Part shown: positions 46,350 through 56,852 of the stretch, one piece after another | Position numbering within the stretch: the stretch's first letter is position 1 | Layout: each line of letters opens with the position of its first letter | From: Paludifilum halophilum | Lineage (GTDB): Bacteria > Bacillota > Bacilli > Thermoactinomycetales > DSM-45169 | DNA: 64,000 bases | Direction: 5' to 3' | Assembly: GCF_002245355.1 (NCBI RefSeq) | Contig: NZ_NOWF01000004.1 | Span: forward strand, 62,001-126,000 | Made by a program: the position numbers and the translations under genes | Notes under the pieces: generated by a model | The model's database searches: none | The model's input: only the letters and a program-made list of their open reading frames with translations | Told to the model about the DNA's origin: nothing

Positions 46350-46784
46350 ATGCCTGGTCATTTGGCTGAAAAACTGTCCGACGAAGAGGTTCAGGAGACC
46401 GCGATGGTCGACTTGGCATTTCATATATTGAAGGAAAAAGGGGAGCCGATTCTTTATCGGAACCTGATGGAAGCCGTTTCGGGGCTGAAAGGGTTTTCCG
46501 AAGAGGAAGAGAAGGAATATATGGCTCAACTCTATACCGAAGTCAACATCGACGGTCGATTTATCTGTGTCGGCAAAAGCCTGTGGGGACTCAGACGTTG
46601 GTATCCCACGGAACAGGCCACCGATTCCGCCGTTGCCCAAAACGTGAAAGACGATGATTCCGCTGAGGAATTGGAAGCGGAGGAATTATACGAAGAGGGT
46701 GACGGGGATTCCCCCGAAGACTTTGACGAAGACTTTGAGAATGACGGGGATTATGACGCTGTTGACGAGGAAGACCGAACTTGA
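46350..46784 (+). CDS. rpoE: DNA-directed RNA polymerase delta subunit
   Basis: A 144-residue protein. The N-terminal 85 residues are the HARE-HTH fold (MVDLAFHILKEKGEPILYRNLMEAV, GRFICVGKSLWGLRRWYP). The C-terminal 50 residues are an acidic, disordered Asp/Glu tail. This is RpoE (delta), which modulates promoter selectivity and RNA polymerase recycling in Gram-positive bacteria; it is not a sigma factor. ATG at 46350 is preferred to GTG at 46341 because GGAAGGA is then correctly spaced. The pyrG -35 element overlaps its stop codon. Confidence 0.95.
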   Translation: MPGHLAEKLSDEEVQETAMVDLAFHILKEKGEPILYRNLMEAVSGLKGFSEEEEKEYMAQLYTEVNIDGRFICVGKSLWGLRRWYPTEQATDSAVAQNVKDDDSAEELEAEELYEEGDGDSPEDFDEDFENDGDYDAVDEEDRT

Positions 46785-46820
46785 CAAAGGTTGGGCGGAT
46801 CGTTAAACTATCAGATGGGC
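46781..46820 (+). promoter_or_regulatory. pyrG promoter with GGGC initiation site
   Basis: TTGACA (46781-46786), 17-base spacer, TAAACT (46804-46809), then seven bases to GGGC (46817-46820). In B. subtilis, pyrG transcripts start GGGC and gain extra G by reiterative transcription when CTP is low; the same start sequence and spacing are seen here. The -35 lies over the rpoE stop codon. Confidence 0.8.
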
Positions 46821-47070
46821 TAAAAGTGATTCTGTCAAACGAAGGATAATGCTCCACTTTACCCGAAAACCTTTATGGGTTTTCAGGGTGAACTTTATTT
46901 TTGTAAGGATAAAGTTCGGGTAGCGGAACACAGTTACTGGAGCGTAAACAAAACGGTTCGGAGCCGATGGTCCGAATACCGATTTGGGAGGAGCCTTCGG
47001 GAGGCGACCCTTTGGGTCGTCCAGATGAGACGAGAACCCGCTCGATCGACGGGTTAACGATTTACACACC

Positions 47071-48776
<1,706 letters not shown>

Positions 48777-48797
48777 GGAAGACGTTCCGATTTTCAG

Positions 48798-48828
48798 AAC
48801 ACCCGCATGAAAACGTGCGGGTGTTTTG
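48798..48828 (+). terminator. Hairpin terminator after pyrG
   Basis: Perfect 10-bp stem AACACCCGCA / TGCGGGTGTT, 8-base loop, followed by a short T run. Confidence 0.75.
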
Positions 48829-48881
48829 CGTCGCTCTTCATCAGAAGTTTTTAATCCGTACTATTGAGGATCCAGTATCCC

Positions 48882-48932
48882 TGGAACCCAACCCCGACCC
48901 ACCCGGAGTCCACTCAAATACAATTGCTTCTA
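48882..48932. repeat. Fragment of the palindromic repeat (right arm)
   Basis: GGAACCCAACCCCGACCCAC followed about 30 bases later by ACAATTGCTTCTAG corresponds to the right half of the 9922-10060 element. The left arm and loop are missing. It lies between pyrG and the spo0F promoter. Confidence 0.55.
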
Positions 48933-49032
48933 GAAACATTTTTAAGGGTGGAAAAAGAATGGTTCGGGGAAATCCTGCTCGGTGATCAGATATCAAGAAG
49001 TAGTCCGACGGCGTTTTTTAACAGAAAAGTGC

Positions 49033-49057
49033 AGGAAATCGGTTGTCTCGTACGAAT
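49033..49057 (+). promoter_or_regulatory. Possible sigma-H promoter of spo0F
   Basis: AGGAAAT (49033-49039), 13-base spacer, CGAAT (49053-49057) resembles the sigma-H consensus AGGAWWT ... GAAT. spo0F has a sigma-H promoter in B. subtilis. It lies about 155 bases before the gene. No perfect Spo0A box was seen in this stretch. Confidence 0.45.
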
Positions 49058-49213
49058 TATAAGTAAAGAGGGCAGACGGGATCGGTTGATGTTGATCAGG
49101 CGCACACTGTACCCGAGAAGTGGACGGTTTATGCTGTCCATCAAAGTTTCACGATCAGGGAGGGGATTGTTATACGAGGGTTACAAGGGGATCTTCAAAA
49201 AGGAGGAAGTGAG

Positions 49214-49585
49214 ATGTCGCTTTCCGACAAAAAGGTATTGGTTGTCGACGACCAGTACGGAATCCGGGTCCTGCTGAAAGAGGTATTCTCCAGAAAGGGC
49301 TTTCAGATTTATCAGGCCGCCAACGGAAAAGTGGCACTTGATATCATCCAAAAGGAAGATCCGGACTTGATTCTTTTGGATATGAAGATGCCGGGAATGG
49401 ACGGGTTGGAAGTATTGCGGCATCTTCGCCGGGAGGACAGGGCCACCAAGGTAATCATGATGACGGCTTACGGTGAGCTGGACATGGTAGAGGAAGCGTC
49501 GGAGCTGGGAGCGCTGGCCCATTTTACCAAACCTTTTGATGTCGAAGAATTGTGTAGCGAGGTCGTTCGGCAGTTGTCGCCCTGA
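49214..49585 (+). CDS. spo0F: Sporulation phosphorelay response regulator Spo0F
   Basis: A 123-residue single-domain receiver. It has VVDDQ (residues 10-14), phospho-acceptor Asp56 in [11 protein letters not shown], Thr in MTAYG and Lys in HFTKPFD. Spo0F takes phosphate from sensor kinases and passes it to Spo0B, then Spo0A. No output domain is present, as expected. AAAGGAGGAAG precedes the ATG. The neighbours pyrG and fba are as in B. subtilis, but here two lysine-catabolic genes follow directly. Confidence 0.95.
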   Translation: MSLSDKKVLVVDDQYGIRVLLKEVFSRKGFQIYQAANGKVALDIIQKEDPDLILLDMKMPGMDGLEVLRHLRREDRATKVIMMTAYGELDMVEEASELGALAHFTKPFDVEELCSEVVRQLSP

Positions 49586-49644
49586 AGGCATTTCGGATGG
49601 ACTTATACGCGTTTTACGATTTGAACGGAACGGAGGCGAGGCTG

Positions 49645-50037
49645 ATGAACGAAGCTAAAATACGTCTTCGCATGAATCAGGCGGATGCTCACTACGGAGG
49701 TCATTTGGTGGACGGAGCCCGGATGATGGCTCTTTTCGGGGATGTGGCAACGGAGCTTTTGATTCGCCATGACGGGGATGAAGGCTTATTCGTGGCCTAT
49801 GACAATGTGGAATTTACCGCTCCGGTCTACGCCGGAGACTACATTGAAGCGGTGGGGCGGATTGAAAAGGTGGGCAACACTTCCCGCCGCATGGTTTTCA
49901 CTGCGTATAAGGTGATTGAGGCCCATATCGATCCCGACTCCCCTTCGGCGGCGAGAGTCCTGGAACAGCCGGCGGTGGTCGCCCGCGCCTCCGGTACCTG
50001 TGTAGTCCCGAAAGAGAAGCAACGGTTTCACTCCTGA
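49645..50037 (+). CDS. kal: 3-aminobutyryl-CoA ammonia lyase
   Basis: A 130-residue hot-dog-fold protein that removes ammonia from L-3-aminobutyryl-CoA to give crotonyl-CoA, the last dedicated step of lysine fermentation. The segment [22 protein letters not shown] holds the hot-dog helix, and [21 protein letters not shown] resembles Kal of Fusobacterium and clostridia. Adjacency to kce makes the assignment firm. ATG at 49645 follows GGAGGCGAGG. It lies 59 bases after spo0F with no terminator between them. Confidence 0.9.
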   Translation: MNEAKIRLRMNQADAHYGGHLVDGARMMALFGDVATELLIRHDGDEGLFVAYDNVEFTAPVYAGDYIEAVGRIEKVGNTSRRMVFTAYKVIEAHIDPDSPSAARVLEQPAVVARASGTCVVPKEKQRFHS

Positions 50038-50120
50038 ACGAATCATCTTTCATGCCGGCGCAACCGGTCCCATACCGATGGGAAGAGAAAGAGGAAACGG
50101 GAACAATGGGAGGGACTCGG

Positions 50121-50948
50121 ATGAATCCTTTGATCATCACCGCCGCCTTGGTGGGAGCGGAAGTCTCCCGGGAGGATACACCCCACCTTCCGGTAACCCC
50201 AGAAGAAATCGGAGAGTCGGCGGCACAAGCCCGGGAAGCAGGGGCTTCCATCGCTCACATTCATGTCCGGGATAAAGCGGGCCGGCCCAGTCAGGATCGG
50301 GAGCTGTACCGACAAGCGATCCGAGAGATCCGCAAACGCTGTGATATCATTATCCAGGTGTCCACCGGCGGTGCTGTCGGGATGACGGCGGAAGAACGAT
50401 TGCAGCCGGTCACTTTGCAACCGGAGATGGCCACGCTGACAACGGGGACGGTGAACTTCGCCGATGGAGTGTTTTACAATCCCCCTGGAGATATTCGGCG
50501 GTTTGCGAAGGAAATGCGGCATTACGGGGTGAAGCCGGAGTTTGAAATCTTCGATGTGGGAATGGTGGGGACAGCGAAGCATTTAGTCGAAAAAGGATGG
50601 GTAACGGGTCCCCTTCACTTCGACTTTGTCATGGGGGTTCCGGGCGGGATTCCCGCCGGAGGTAAGCATCTGTTGCACTTGATCGATCAGTTGCCGGAAG
50701 GATCGACCTGGTCTGTGGCCGGTATCGGTCGCTATCAGTTGCCTATGTCCGCTTTGGGTATCGCTCTCGGAGGACATGTGCGGGTCGGTCTCGAAGACAA
50801 CCTTTATTACCGCAAAGGGGAATTGGCGACCAATACCCAGCTGGTGGCCCGGGTTCAGCGGATCGCTTCGGAACTGGAACGGAAAACAGCCGTTCCCGAG
50901 GAGGCCCGTTCCATTCTGGGTCTCCCGTCTCTCAAAGAGGTCCGTTAA
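50121..50948 (+). CDS. kce: 3-keto-5-aminohexanoate cleavage enzyme (BKACE family)
   Basis: A 275-residue zinc-dependent TIM-barrel enzyme. It converts 5-amino-3-oxohexanoate and acetyl-CoA to acetoacetate and 3-aminobutyryl-CoA. His46 and His48 in AHIHVRD are the zinc ligands, at the same numbers as in characterised Kce, and VRVGLEDNLY near 225 supplies the Glu ligand. The family contains other beta-keto acid cleavage enzymes, but kal next door points to the lysine pathway. ATG at 50121 follows GGGAGGG; the longer frame from 50052 lacks support. Confidence 0.92.
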   Translation: MNPLIITAALVGAEVSREDTPHLPVTPEEIGESAAQAREAGASIAHIHVRDKAGRPSQDRELYRQAIREIRKRCDIIIQVSTGGAVGMTAEERLQPVTLQPEMATLTTGTVNFADGVFYNPPGDIRRFAKEMRHYGVKPEFEIFDVGMVGTAKHLVEKGWVTGPLHFDFVMGVPGGIPAGGKHLLHLIDQLPEGSTWSVAGIGRYQLPMSALGIALGGHVRVGLEDNLYYRKGELATNTQLVARVQRIASELERKTAVPEEARSILGLPSLKEVR

Positions 50949-51049
50949 TGTAGTTTCTTCACCTCATCGTACTTTTGCATTTTTCCGGGTCTTTCGCGAG
51001 GGGACAGTGATTTCCAATTGATGGATGACTATCGGAACCCTGGCGACAG

Positions 51050-51058
51050 TGTTATAAT
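51050..51058 (+). promoter_or_regulatory. Extended -10 promoter upstream of fba
   Basis: TGTTATAAT: a perfect TATAAT with the TGN extension. No good -35 hexamer lies at 17 bases. The predicted start is near 51066, giving a 180-base leader. Confidence 0.65.
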
Positions 51059-51065
51059 GTCAAGA

Positions 51066-51247
51066 TAAGTGGTGGGCTCTTACGCTTTCCATGGGACCGG
51101 GTTGAACGGATGCGAGTACATATCGCGGGCTTGCCGGGGGTAACGCGAAACGTTCACATCCGTTTCAGGGAGACGGTCAGGGGGTGAGGCAGAACCGCCT
51201 GAGCGTTGAAACCGGAAAGAATTTATTACTTCTAGGAGGAACAACCT
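51066..51247 (+). ncRNA. Structured 5' leader of fba, possible cis-regulatory RNA
   Basis: AACGGATG (51105-51112) pairs with CATCCGTT (51157-51164). Within it, TCGCG (51123-51127) pairs with CGCGA (51144-51148) around GGCTTGCC. A later hairpin is AGGCAGAACCGCCT (51187-51200 region). The leader then enters a strong TAGGAGGA ribosome site. It matches no riboswitch class that I know; it may control fba or be an independent small RNA. Confidence 0.4.
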
Positions 51248-52102
51248 ATGTCTTTAGTACCGATGACAGAATTCTTGCCCCGCGCGAAAAAGGAAGGATT
51301 TGCGGTCGGACAGTTCAATATGAACAACCTGGAGTTTACCCAGGGGATTGCCGCGGCGGCTAAAGAAGAGAAGTCTCCCTTTATCTTCGGGGTGTCCGAG
51401 GGAGCCATGCGCTATATGGGCTTGGAGTACGTCGTGGCCATGGCCGAGATCGCAGCCAAGGAATCCGGTGTTCCCGTCGCGTTGCATCTGGATCACGGAA
51501 GCAGCTTTGAAGTGGCGATGAAATGTATTCAAGCCGGGTTTTCTTCGGTGATGTTTGACGGATCCCATTATCCCTACGAGGAAAATATCCGCCTCACCCG
51601 GGAAGTCGTGAAAGCGGCTCATGCTGTCGGTGTTTCCGTCGAAGGAGAGCTGGGCACGATCGGCGGAGTGGAAGATGATGTCGAGGTGGATGAAGAAGAT
51701 GCCGCCTTGGCTAAACCGAGCGAAGCGATCCGCTTTTGGGAGGAGACCCGGGTGGATGCCATGGCTATCGCAGTGGGAACCGCTCACGGAATGTACAAAG
51801 GCGAGCCGAAAATCCGCTTCGACATTATCGATGAAGTAGCGAAACAGATCGATGCGCCGATCGTTCTGCACGGTGGTTCCGGAGTACCTGATTCCGCAAT
51901 CCAGGAATCCATCGTTCGCGGAGTGGGCAAAATTAACGTAAACACAGAAAGTCAAGTGGCTTGCACCAACAAAGTTCGTGAATTGCTGGATTCCAAACCG
52001 GAAATGATCGACCCCCGCAAATACCTGGGACCCGGCCGGGACGCGATCAAGGAGACGGTCATCGGCAAAATGCGTCTCTTCGGAAGCTCCGGAAAGGCTT
52101 AA
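51248..52102 (+). CDS. fba: Class II fructose-1,6-bisphosphate aldolase
   Basis: A 284-residue zinc-dependent aldolase of glycolysis and gluconeogenesis, interconverting fructose 1,6-bisphosphate and the two triose phosphates. Zinc and substrate motifs are [14 protein letters not shown] near residue 80, [14 protein letters not shown] near 133, [11 protein letters not shown] near 175 and [10 protein letters not shown] near 208. GGAGGAACAAC precedes the ATG. It forms the start of the block fba-tal-murA-glpX-rho known from B. subtilis. Its long leader suggests post-transcriptional control. Confidence 0.96.
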   Translation: MSLVPMTEFLPRAKKEGFAVGQFNMNNLEFTQGIAAAAKEEKSPFIFGVSEGAMRYMGLEYVVAMAEIAAKESGVPVALHLDHGSSFEVAMKCIQAGFSSVMFDGSHYPYEENIRLTREVVKAAHAVGVSVEGELGTIGGVEDDVEVDEEDAALAKPSEAIRFWEETRVDAMAIAVGTAHGMYKGEPKIRFDIIDEVAKQIDAPIVLHGGSGVPDSAIQESIVRGVGKINVNTESQVACTNKVRELLDSKPEMIDPRKYLGPGRDAIKETVIGKMRLFGSSGKA

Positions 52103-52163
52103 TCACCGTCCGTTCCGTTCCCTGGTGTCTGAAGAGGTCCGATCGACAGGAGGTGTAGCCGAG

Positions 52164-52817
52164 ATGAAGTTTTTCATCGATTCGGCGGATGTAGAACAGA
52201 TTCGTAAAGTCCATGAACTGGGGATATTGTCCGGCGTGACGACGAATCCGAGTCTGGTGGCCAAATCGGGGAGAAAATTTACCGATGTCTTAAAGGAGAT
52301 CGTGAACATCGCGGAGGATGTGGAGTCGGTCAGCGCGGAGGTGCTGAGCGACGATGTTGACGGTATGCTGAAGGAGGCGGAACCGCTCACGGCGATCTCC
52401 GATAAGATTACGATTAAAGTCCCCATGACCTTGGAGGGGTTAAAGGCGGTTCGCCGGTTTTCCAAAAAGGGAATCCCCACCAATGTCACTCTCGTGTTTT
52501 CCGCCAATCAAGCCCTGATGGCGGCAAGGGCCGGAGCCACCTATGTCAGCCCCTTTCTCGGCCGTCTGGACGATATCAACCACGACGGTGTGGAGTTGAT
52601 TGAACAGATTTCGCGTATTTTCGTGTTTCACGATTTGGATACGGAGATCATCGCCGCCAGTATCCGCCATCCGTTACACGTTTCCCAGGCGGCGGAAAGC
52701 GGCGCCAATATCGCAACATTGCCGTATGCGGTCATTGATAAGCTGGTGTCTCACCCCCTGACCGATCAGGGAATCGAACGCTTTAAACGGGATTGGGAAC
52801 AAGCCCAACAAGGCTGA
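52164..52817 (+). CDS. tal: Transaldolase (small TalC/fructose-6-phosphate aldolase type)
   Basis: A 217-residue class I aldolase of the pentose phosphate pathway. The N-terminal [15 protein letters not shown], the Schiff-base Lys in [13 protein letters not shown] near residue 85 and [18 protein letters not shown] near 125-142 are family hallmarks. The short length identifies the B. subtilis YwjH type. AGGAGGTG precedes the ATG at 52164. It follows fba by 61 bases and ends in a terminator. Confidence 0.95.
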   Translation: MKFFIDSADVEQIRKVHELGILSGVTTNPSLVAKSGRKFTDVLKEIVNIAEDVESVSAEVLSDDVDGMLKEAEPLTAISDKITIKVPMTLEGLKAVRRFSKKGIPTNVTLVFSANQALMAARAGATYVSPFLGRLDDINHDGVELIEQISRIFVFHDLDTEIIAASIRHPLHVSQAAESGANIATLPYAVIDKLVSHPLTDQGIERFKRDWEQAQQG

Positions 52818-52844
52818 GGATCAGACGAGAGTGATCCGATTTAC

Positions 52845-52895
52845 CGGGTTTCCGGCAGTGTAAACCGTGAATGGCTGCCGGTTTCCCGTTTTTTT
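52845..52895 (+). terminator. Terminator after tal
   Basis: CCGGCAG / CTGCCGG with outer CGGG / CCCG pairs, followed by seven T. Confidence 0.85.
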
Positions 52896-52975
52896 AAAAG
52901 AAATCATGGTCTTTTTTAAAAAAGCGGCGATTCGGTAAAGGGAAGACGAGCGCAGATCGGAAAGGAAGTGTCTGC

Positions 52976-54235
52976 GTGGAGAAGTTGATGATTAGGGGTG
53001 GTCGCCCCCTTTTTGGGGAAGTGACGGTGAGCGGAGCGAAGAACAGCGCTGTAGCGTTGATTCCCGCGGCACTGCTCGCTCCATCGACGACCGTGTTGGA
53101 AAATCTCCCCCATATCCGGGATGTGGAAATCTATGAGGAGATTCTGAAGGAAATGGGGGCGGAAGTAGAGAGTCGAGATGGGGAACTCCACATCGATGCC
53201 GCCGACCTGACCAACCTCCCGATAGCCGACGGAAAAGTGCAACAGCTCCGTGCCTCTTATTATTTGATGGGGGCGATGTTGGGCCGTTTCGGCGAGGCCA
53301 CCGTCGGATTGCCCGGAGGATGTAACTTGGGCCCCCGCCCGATCGACCAGCACATGAAAGGGTTTGAGGCTTTGGGTGCGGAAGTGAGCCACAAAGATGG
53401 AGCGATCTATCTGAGTGCTCCTGAACTGGTCGGTGCCCGGATTTACCTGGATGTCGTCAGCGTAGGGGCTACAATCAATATCATGTTGGCGGCGGCTCGG
53501 GCCCGAGGTCAGACGGTGATTGAGAACGCGGCCAAAGAACCGGAAATTATCGATGTGGCAACCCTGTTGACAGCGATGGGAGCCCGAATCAAAGGGGCGG
53601 GAACGGACGTCATCCGCATCCTGGGAAATCAGCAGCTTTCGGGATGTCGCCACTCCATCATTCCCGACCGTATCGAAGCCGGTACCCATATGGTCGCCGC
53701 AGCGGCCACCGGCGGGGAGGTGACCATTCATCATCTGATTCCCAAACATATGGAACCGGTCACCGCTAAGCTAAGGGAAATGGGGGTTTCCATCGACGAA
53801 TGGGACGAATCCTTACATATCCGGGGCGGCAGTTCATATCAGTCTATCGATATTAAAACATTGCCCTATCCCGGATTTCCGACGGATTTGCAGCAACCTT
53901 TTACCGCCTTGCTCACCCGAGCGGAGGGAACCAGTCTGATCACAGACAACCTTTATTCTTCCCGTTTTAAGCATGTTGATGAAATGTGTCGTATGGGGGC
54001 CGACATTCGAGTCGAAGGACGAACCGCCGTGGTGGAAGGAGGCCGTTCTCTCCGAGGAGCCGAAGTGCAGGCATCCGATTTGCGGGCCGGTGCCGCTTTG
54101 GTAGTGGCGGGTTTAATGGCGACAGAAGTGACAGAGATTACCGGCCTGGAACATATCGATCGCGGATATGAGAAATTGGAAGAGAAGCTGAAAGCCCTCG
54201 GTGCAGAAATCTGGAGGTTGTCCGAACCCGACTAA
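52976..54235 (+). CDS. murA: UDP-N-acetylglucosamine 1-carboxyvinyltransferase
   Basis: A 419-residue enzyme adding enolpyruvate to UDP-GlcNAc, the first committed step of peptidoglycan synthesis. [17 protein letters not shown] (residues 19-35) holds the substrate Lys-Asn pair, and Cys116 in [15 protein letters not shown] is the fosfomycin-sensitive nucleophile. The inside-out alpha/beta barrel repeats are intact. The place after tal and before glpX and rho corresponds to B. subtilis murAB (murZ), the second MurA copy. Start GTG follows AAAGGAAG. Confidence 0.95.
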   Translation: MEKLMIRGGRPLFGEVTVSGAKNSAVALIPAALLAPSTTVLENLPHIRDVEIYEEILKEMGAEVESRDGELHIDAADLTNLPIADGKVQQLRASYYLMGAMLGRFGEATVGLPGGCNLGPRPIDQHMKGFEALGAEVSHKDGAIYLSAPELVGARIYLDVVSVGATINIMLAAARARGQTVIENAAKEPEIIDVATLLTAMGARIKGAGTDVIRILGNQQLSGCRHSIIPDRIEAGTHMVAAAATGGEVTIHHLIPKHMEPVTAKLREMGVSIDEWDESLHIRGGSSYQSIDIKTLPYPGFPTDLQQPFTALLTRAEGTSLITDNLYSSRFKHVDEMCRMGADIRVEGRTAVVEGGRSLRGAEVQASDLRAGAALVVAGLMATEVTEITGLEHIDRGYEKLEEKLKALGAEIWRLSEPD

Positions 54236-54295
54236 AGGAGGTCTGTCCTCATATTTCCTTCCCGGTTGTCTTCACTCTCTCAGGAAGAATAGTGT

Positions 54296-54317
54296 AACAT
54301 ATAGGAGTAAATATGTT
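54296..54317. promoter_or_regulatory. Short inverted repeat upstream of glpX
   Basis: AACATAT and ATATGTT (54296-54302, 54311-54317) flank an 8-base spacer containing AGGAGT. It overlaps a TGTAACAT that could be an extended -10. It could be an operator or the start of the glpX transcript; no regulator is evident. Confidence 0.3.
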
Positions 54318-54338
54318 GTACTTTTGAGAGGTTTAACG

Positions 54339-54416
54339 GTGGGAAAGAGGGTCGAAATCGGCATGACGGGGATTCAGACCGCCGATGGACCCCTCTATTT
54401 TTTGAGAATGGAGTAA
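54339..54416 (+). CDS. Possible small leader peptide (25 aa) before glpX
   Basis: GTG-started frame encoding [20 protein letters not shown] followed by LRME, preceded by GAGAGG with 7-base spacing, ending 14 bases before the glpX ATG. The composition is protein-like. It may be a small protein or a leader peptide; I cannot assign a function and the frame could be chance. Confidence 0.3.
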   Translation: MGKRVEIGMTGIQTADGPLYFLRME

Positions 54417-54430
54417 CCGGAGGGATCGGA

Positions 54431-55396
54431 ATGGAAAGAAGTTTAACGATGGAATTGGTTCGGGTGACGGAGGCGGCGGCGCTGGCTTCCGGTCGGTGGA
54501 TGGGATTCGGTAAAAAAGATGAGGCGGATGATGCGGCTACAACGGCCATGCGAAAAGTGTTTGACACGATTCCGATGCGAGGAACCGTCGTGATCGGAGA
54601 AGGAGAAATGGATGAAGCCCCGATGCTCTACATTGGCGAGCGCTTGGGATTGGGGTATCTGCCGGAAGTGGATGTGGCCGTCGATCCCCTGGAAGGGACC
54701 AATATCGTCGCCAAAGGCTCCTGGAACGCTTTGTCTGTCGTGGGGGTGGCGGATCGGGGGCACCTTTTGCACGCTCCTGACATGTATATGGATAAGATTG
54801 CCGTGGGGCCCGGAGCGGTCGGACATGTGGATATCAATGCCCCAGTGGAGGAAAACCTGACGGCAGTGGCCAAAGCTCTGGGGAAAGATATGGGGGATTT
54901 GGTAGCCGTGATTTTGGACCGTCCCCGTCACGCTCAACTGATTGAAGAGGTGCGAAAGACAGGCGCCCGGATCAAACTGATCTCCGACGGAGATGTGGCG
55001 GCGGCTATCAATACGGCTTTCCCCGATACCGGTGTCGATATCCTTCTCGGGTCCGGGGGCGCACCGGAGGGTGTTTTGGCCGCTGTTTCATTAAAATGTC
55101 TGGGTGGCGAAATTCAGGGCCGCCTTTTGCCGGAAGACGAGGAGCAATATGACCGTTGCCGCAAGATGGGTCTGGAAGATCCTCGGCAGGTCCTCCACAT
55201 GAAGGATCTAGTCAAAGGGGATGACGCTATTTTTGCCGCCACCGGCGTTACCGACGGGGAACTTCTGAAAGGTGTTCGATATAAAGGGACCCAAGCCGCC
55301 ACCCATTCCCTCGTGATGCGCGCAAAAACCGGAACGGTGCGTTTTATCGACGGCAAGCACCGGTTGGAGAAGAAGCCCAACCTGGTCCTGGAATAA
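54431..55396 (+). CDS. glpX: Class II fructose-1,6-bisphosphatase GlpX
   Basis: A 321-residue metal-dependent phosphatase that converts fructose 1,6-bisphosphate to fructose 6-phosphate in gluconeogenesis. The metal sites are [18 protein letters not shown] near residue 57 and [13 protein letters not shown] near 84, and [14 protein letters not shown] near 200 binds substrate. It corresponds to B. subtilis YwjI. GGAGGGATCGG precedes the ATG. With fba and tal on the same strand it completes the fructose-phosphate set. Confidence 0.95.
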   Translation: MERSLTMELVRVTEAAALASGRWMGFGKKDEADDAATTAMRKVFDTIPMRGTVVIGEGEMDEAPMLYIGERLGLGYLPEVDVAVDPLEGTNIVAKGSWNALSVVGVADRGHLLHAPDMYMDKIAVGPGAVGHVDINAPVEENLTAVAKALGKDMGDLVAVILDRPRHAQLIEEVRKTGARIKLISDGDVAAAINTAFPDTGVDILLGSGGAPEGVLAAVSLKCLGGEIQGRLLPEDEEQYDRCRKMGLEDPRQVLHMKDLVKGDDAIFAATGVTDGELLKGVRYKGTQAATHSLVMRAKTGTVRFIDGKHRLEKKPNLVLE

Positions 55397-55468
55397 GCCC
55401 TATTTGAACCGGTTATCATGGATAGGGCAGAACGAGACTCGGAAAAGATAGTGTGGTGAAGGAAATCG

Positions 55469-56737
55469 ATGGAGCTCTCGCTGAGCGATCTAGAACATCG
55501 ACGATTAACGGAATTATACAAGCTGGCTAAAGAATACCACATCTCTTACTACAGCCAGATGAAAAAAAGAGAATTGATCTTTGCGATTTTGAAAGCGAAA
55601 GCGGAAAAAGCCGGCCTCTTTTTCATGGAAGGGGTTTTGGAAATTCTCCCTGAGGGATATGGGTTTTTAAGGCCGATCCATTACTTGCCTTCATCGGAGG
55701 ATATATATATTTCCGCCAGCCAGATCCGACGATTTGACCTGCGGACCGGAGATCTGGTTTCCGGGAAAGTCCGTCCTCCCAAGGAAAATGAGCGGTACTT
55801 CGGCCTCCTTCATGTAGAGGCCGTCAACGGAGAGGACCCCAATTCGGCGTCGGAACGCCTTCATTTCCCCGCGTTAACCCCTTTGTATCCCCAGCGAAAA
55901 TTGACTTTGGAGACAGAACCGGATAAGTTGTCCACCCGCATCATGGATTTGATCGCGCCGGTAGGTTTGGGTCAGCGGGGTCTCCTCGTCGCTCAACCCA
56001 AGGCGGGAAAAACGATGTTGCTTAAGGAAATCGCTAACAGTATTACGACGAATCATCCCGAGATCGAATTATTCGTTCTCTTGATCGACGAGCGCCCCGA
56101 AGAAGTGACGGACATGCAACGGTCCGTTCAAGGGGAGGTGGTCAGCTCCACCTTTGATGAGATGCCGGAAAACCATATCAAGGTGGCGGAACTGGTTCTG
56201 GAACGGGCTCAGCGACTGGTGGAGCATAAGCGGCATGTGGTGATCCTGATGGATAGTATCACCCGGTTGGCCCGTGCTTACAACTTGGTGATTCCCCCCA
56301 GCGGGCGCACTCTCTCCGGAGGGATTGATCCGGCGGCTTTCCACCGACCCAAACGCTTCTTCGGAGCCGCCCGAAACGTGGAAGAGGGAGGAAGCCTTAC
56401 GATCCTGGCCACCGCCTTGGTGGAAACGGGTTCGCGGATGGACGATGTCATTTATGAAGAATTTAAGGGCACGGGAAACCTGGAGTTGCATCTGGATCGA
56501 AAACTCTCGGAACGGCGCATTTTCCCCGCCATCGATATCCGCCGCTCCGGCACCCGCCGTGAAGAACTGCTCCTGACGCAAACGGAATTGGAAAAGCTGT
56601 GGGTCATGCGCAAATCGATGACCGACGGCGCTGACTGTACCGAAGCCTTCCTGCGCAAACTGGCTCATACCCAAACCAATGAGGATTTCCTGGCTACGCT
56701 GGAATCCCAGCCCCGCCGTTCATCCAACGCTTCGTAA
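55469..56737 (+). CDS. rho: Transcription termination factor Rho
   Basis: A 422-residue hexameric RNA helicase. The N-terminal helical and cold-shock RNA-binding domains run to about residue 125 ([21 protein letters not shown]). The ATPase core has Walker [18 protein letters not shown] near 175, [10 protein letters not shown], Walker [18 protein letters not shown] and the Q/R-loop segments. No acidic insert of the kind seen in actinobacterial Rho is present. Length is canonical for Bacillus. The gene follows glpX by about 70 bases. Confidence 0.97.
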   Translation: MELSLSDLEHRRLTELYKLAKEYHISYYSQMKKRELIFAILKAKAEKAGLFFMEGVLEILPEGYGFLRPIHYLPSSEDIYISASQIRRFDLRTGDLVSGKVRPPKENERYFGLLHVEAVNGEDPNSASERLHFPALTPLYPQRKLTLETEPDKLSTRIMDLIAPVGLGQRGLLVAQPKAGKTMLLKEIANSITTNHPEIELFVLLIDERPEEVTDMQRSVQGEVVSSTFDEMPENHIKVAELVLERAQRLVEHKRHVVILMDSITRLARAYNLVIPPSGRTLSGGIDPAAFHRPKRFFGAARNVEEGGSLTILATALVETGSRMDDVIYEEFKGTGNLELHLDRKLSERRIFPAIDIRRSGTRREELLLTQTELEKLWVMRKSMTDGADCTEAFLRKLAHTQTNEDFLATLESQPRRSSNAS

Positions 56738-56852
56738 GCCCTTTCGGATGTTCCGACTGGTTTTGTTCCGGAAAGAACATATCGGCAGATCCTTCCGCAT
56801 AGGATGAAATCGGATCGGTTTTTCGGTCCTAAATCCTATGTGAGGTGGTGTG

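Noticed and set aside
46350-46784. ECF sigma factor, from the symbol rpoE
   Set aside because: The protein is the small delta subunit with HARE-HTH and an acidic tail; it has no sigma region 2 or 4.
50121-50948. Generic BKACE of unknown specificity
   Set aside because: The residue pattern His46/His48/Glu225 and the adjacent kal gene make 3-keto-5-aminohexanoate the best substrate, so the specific name was kept.
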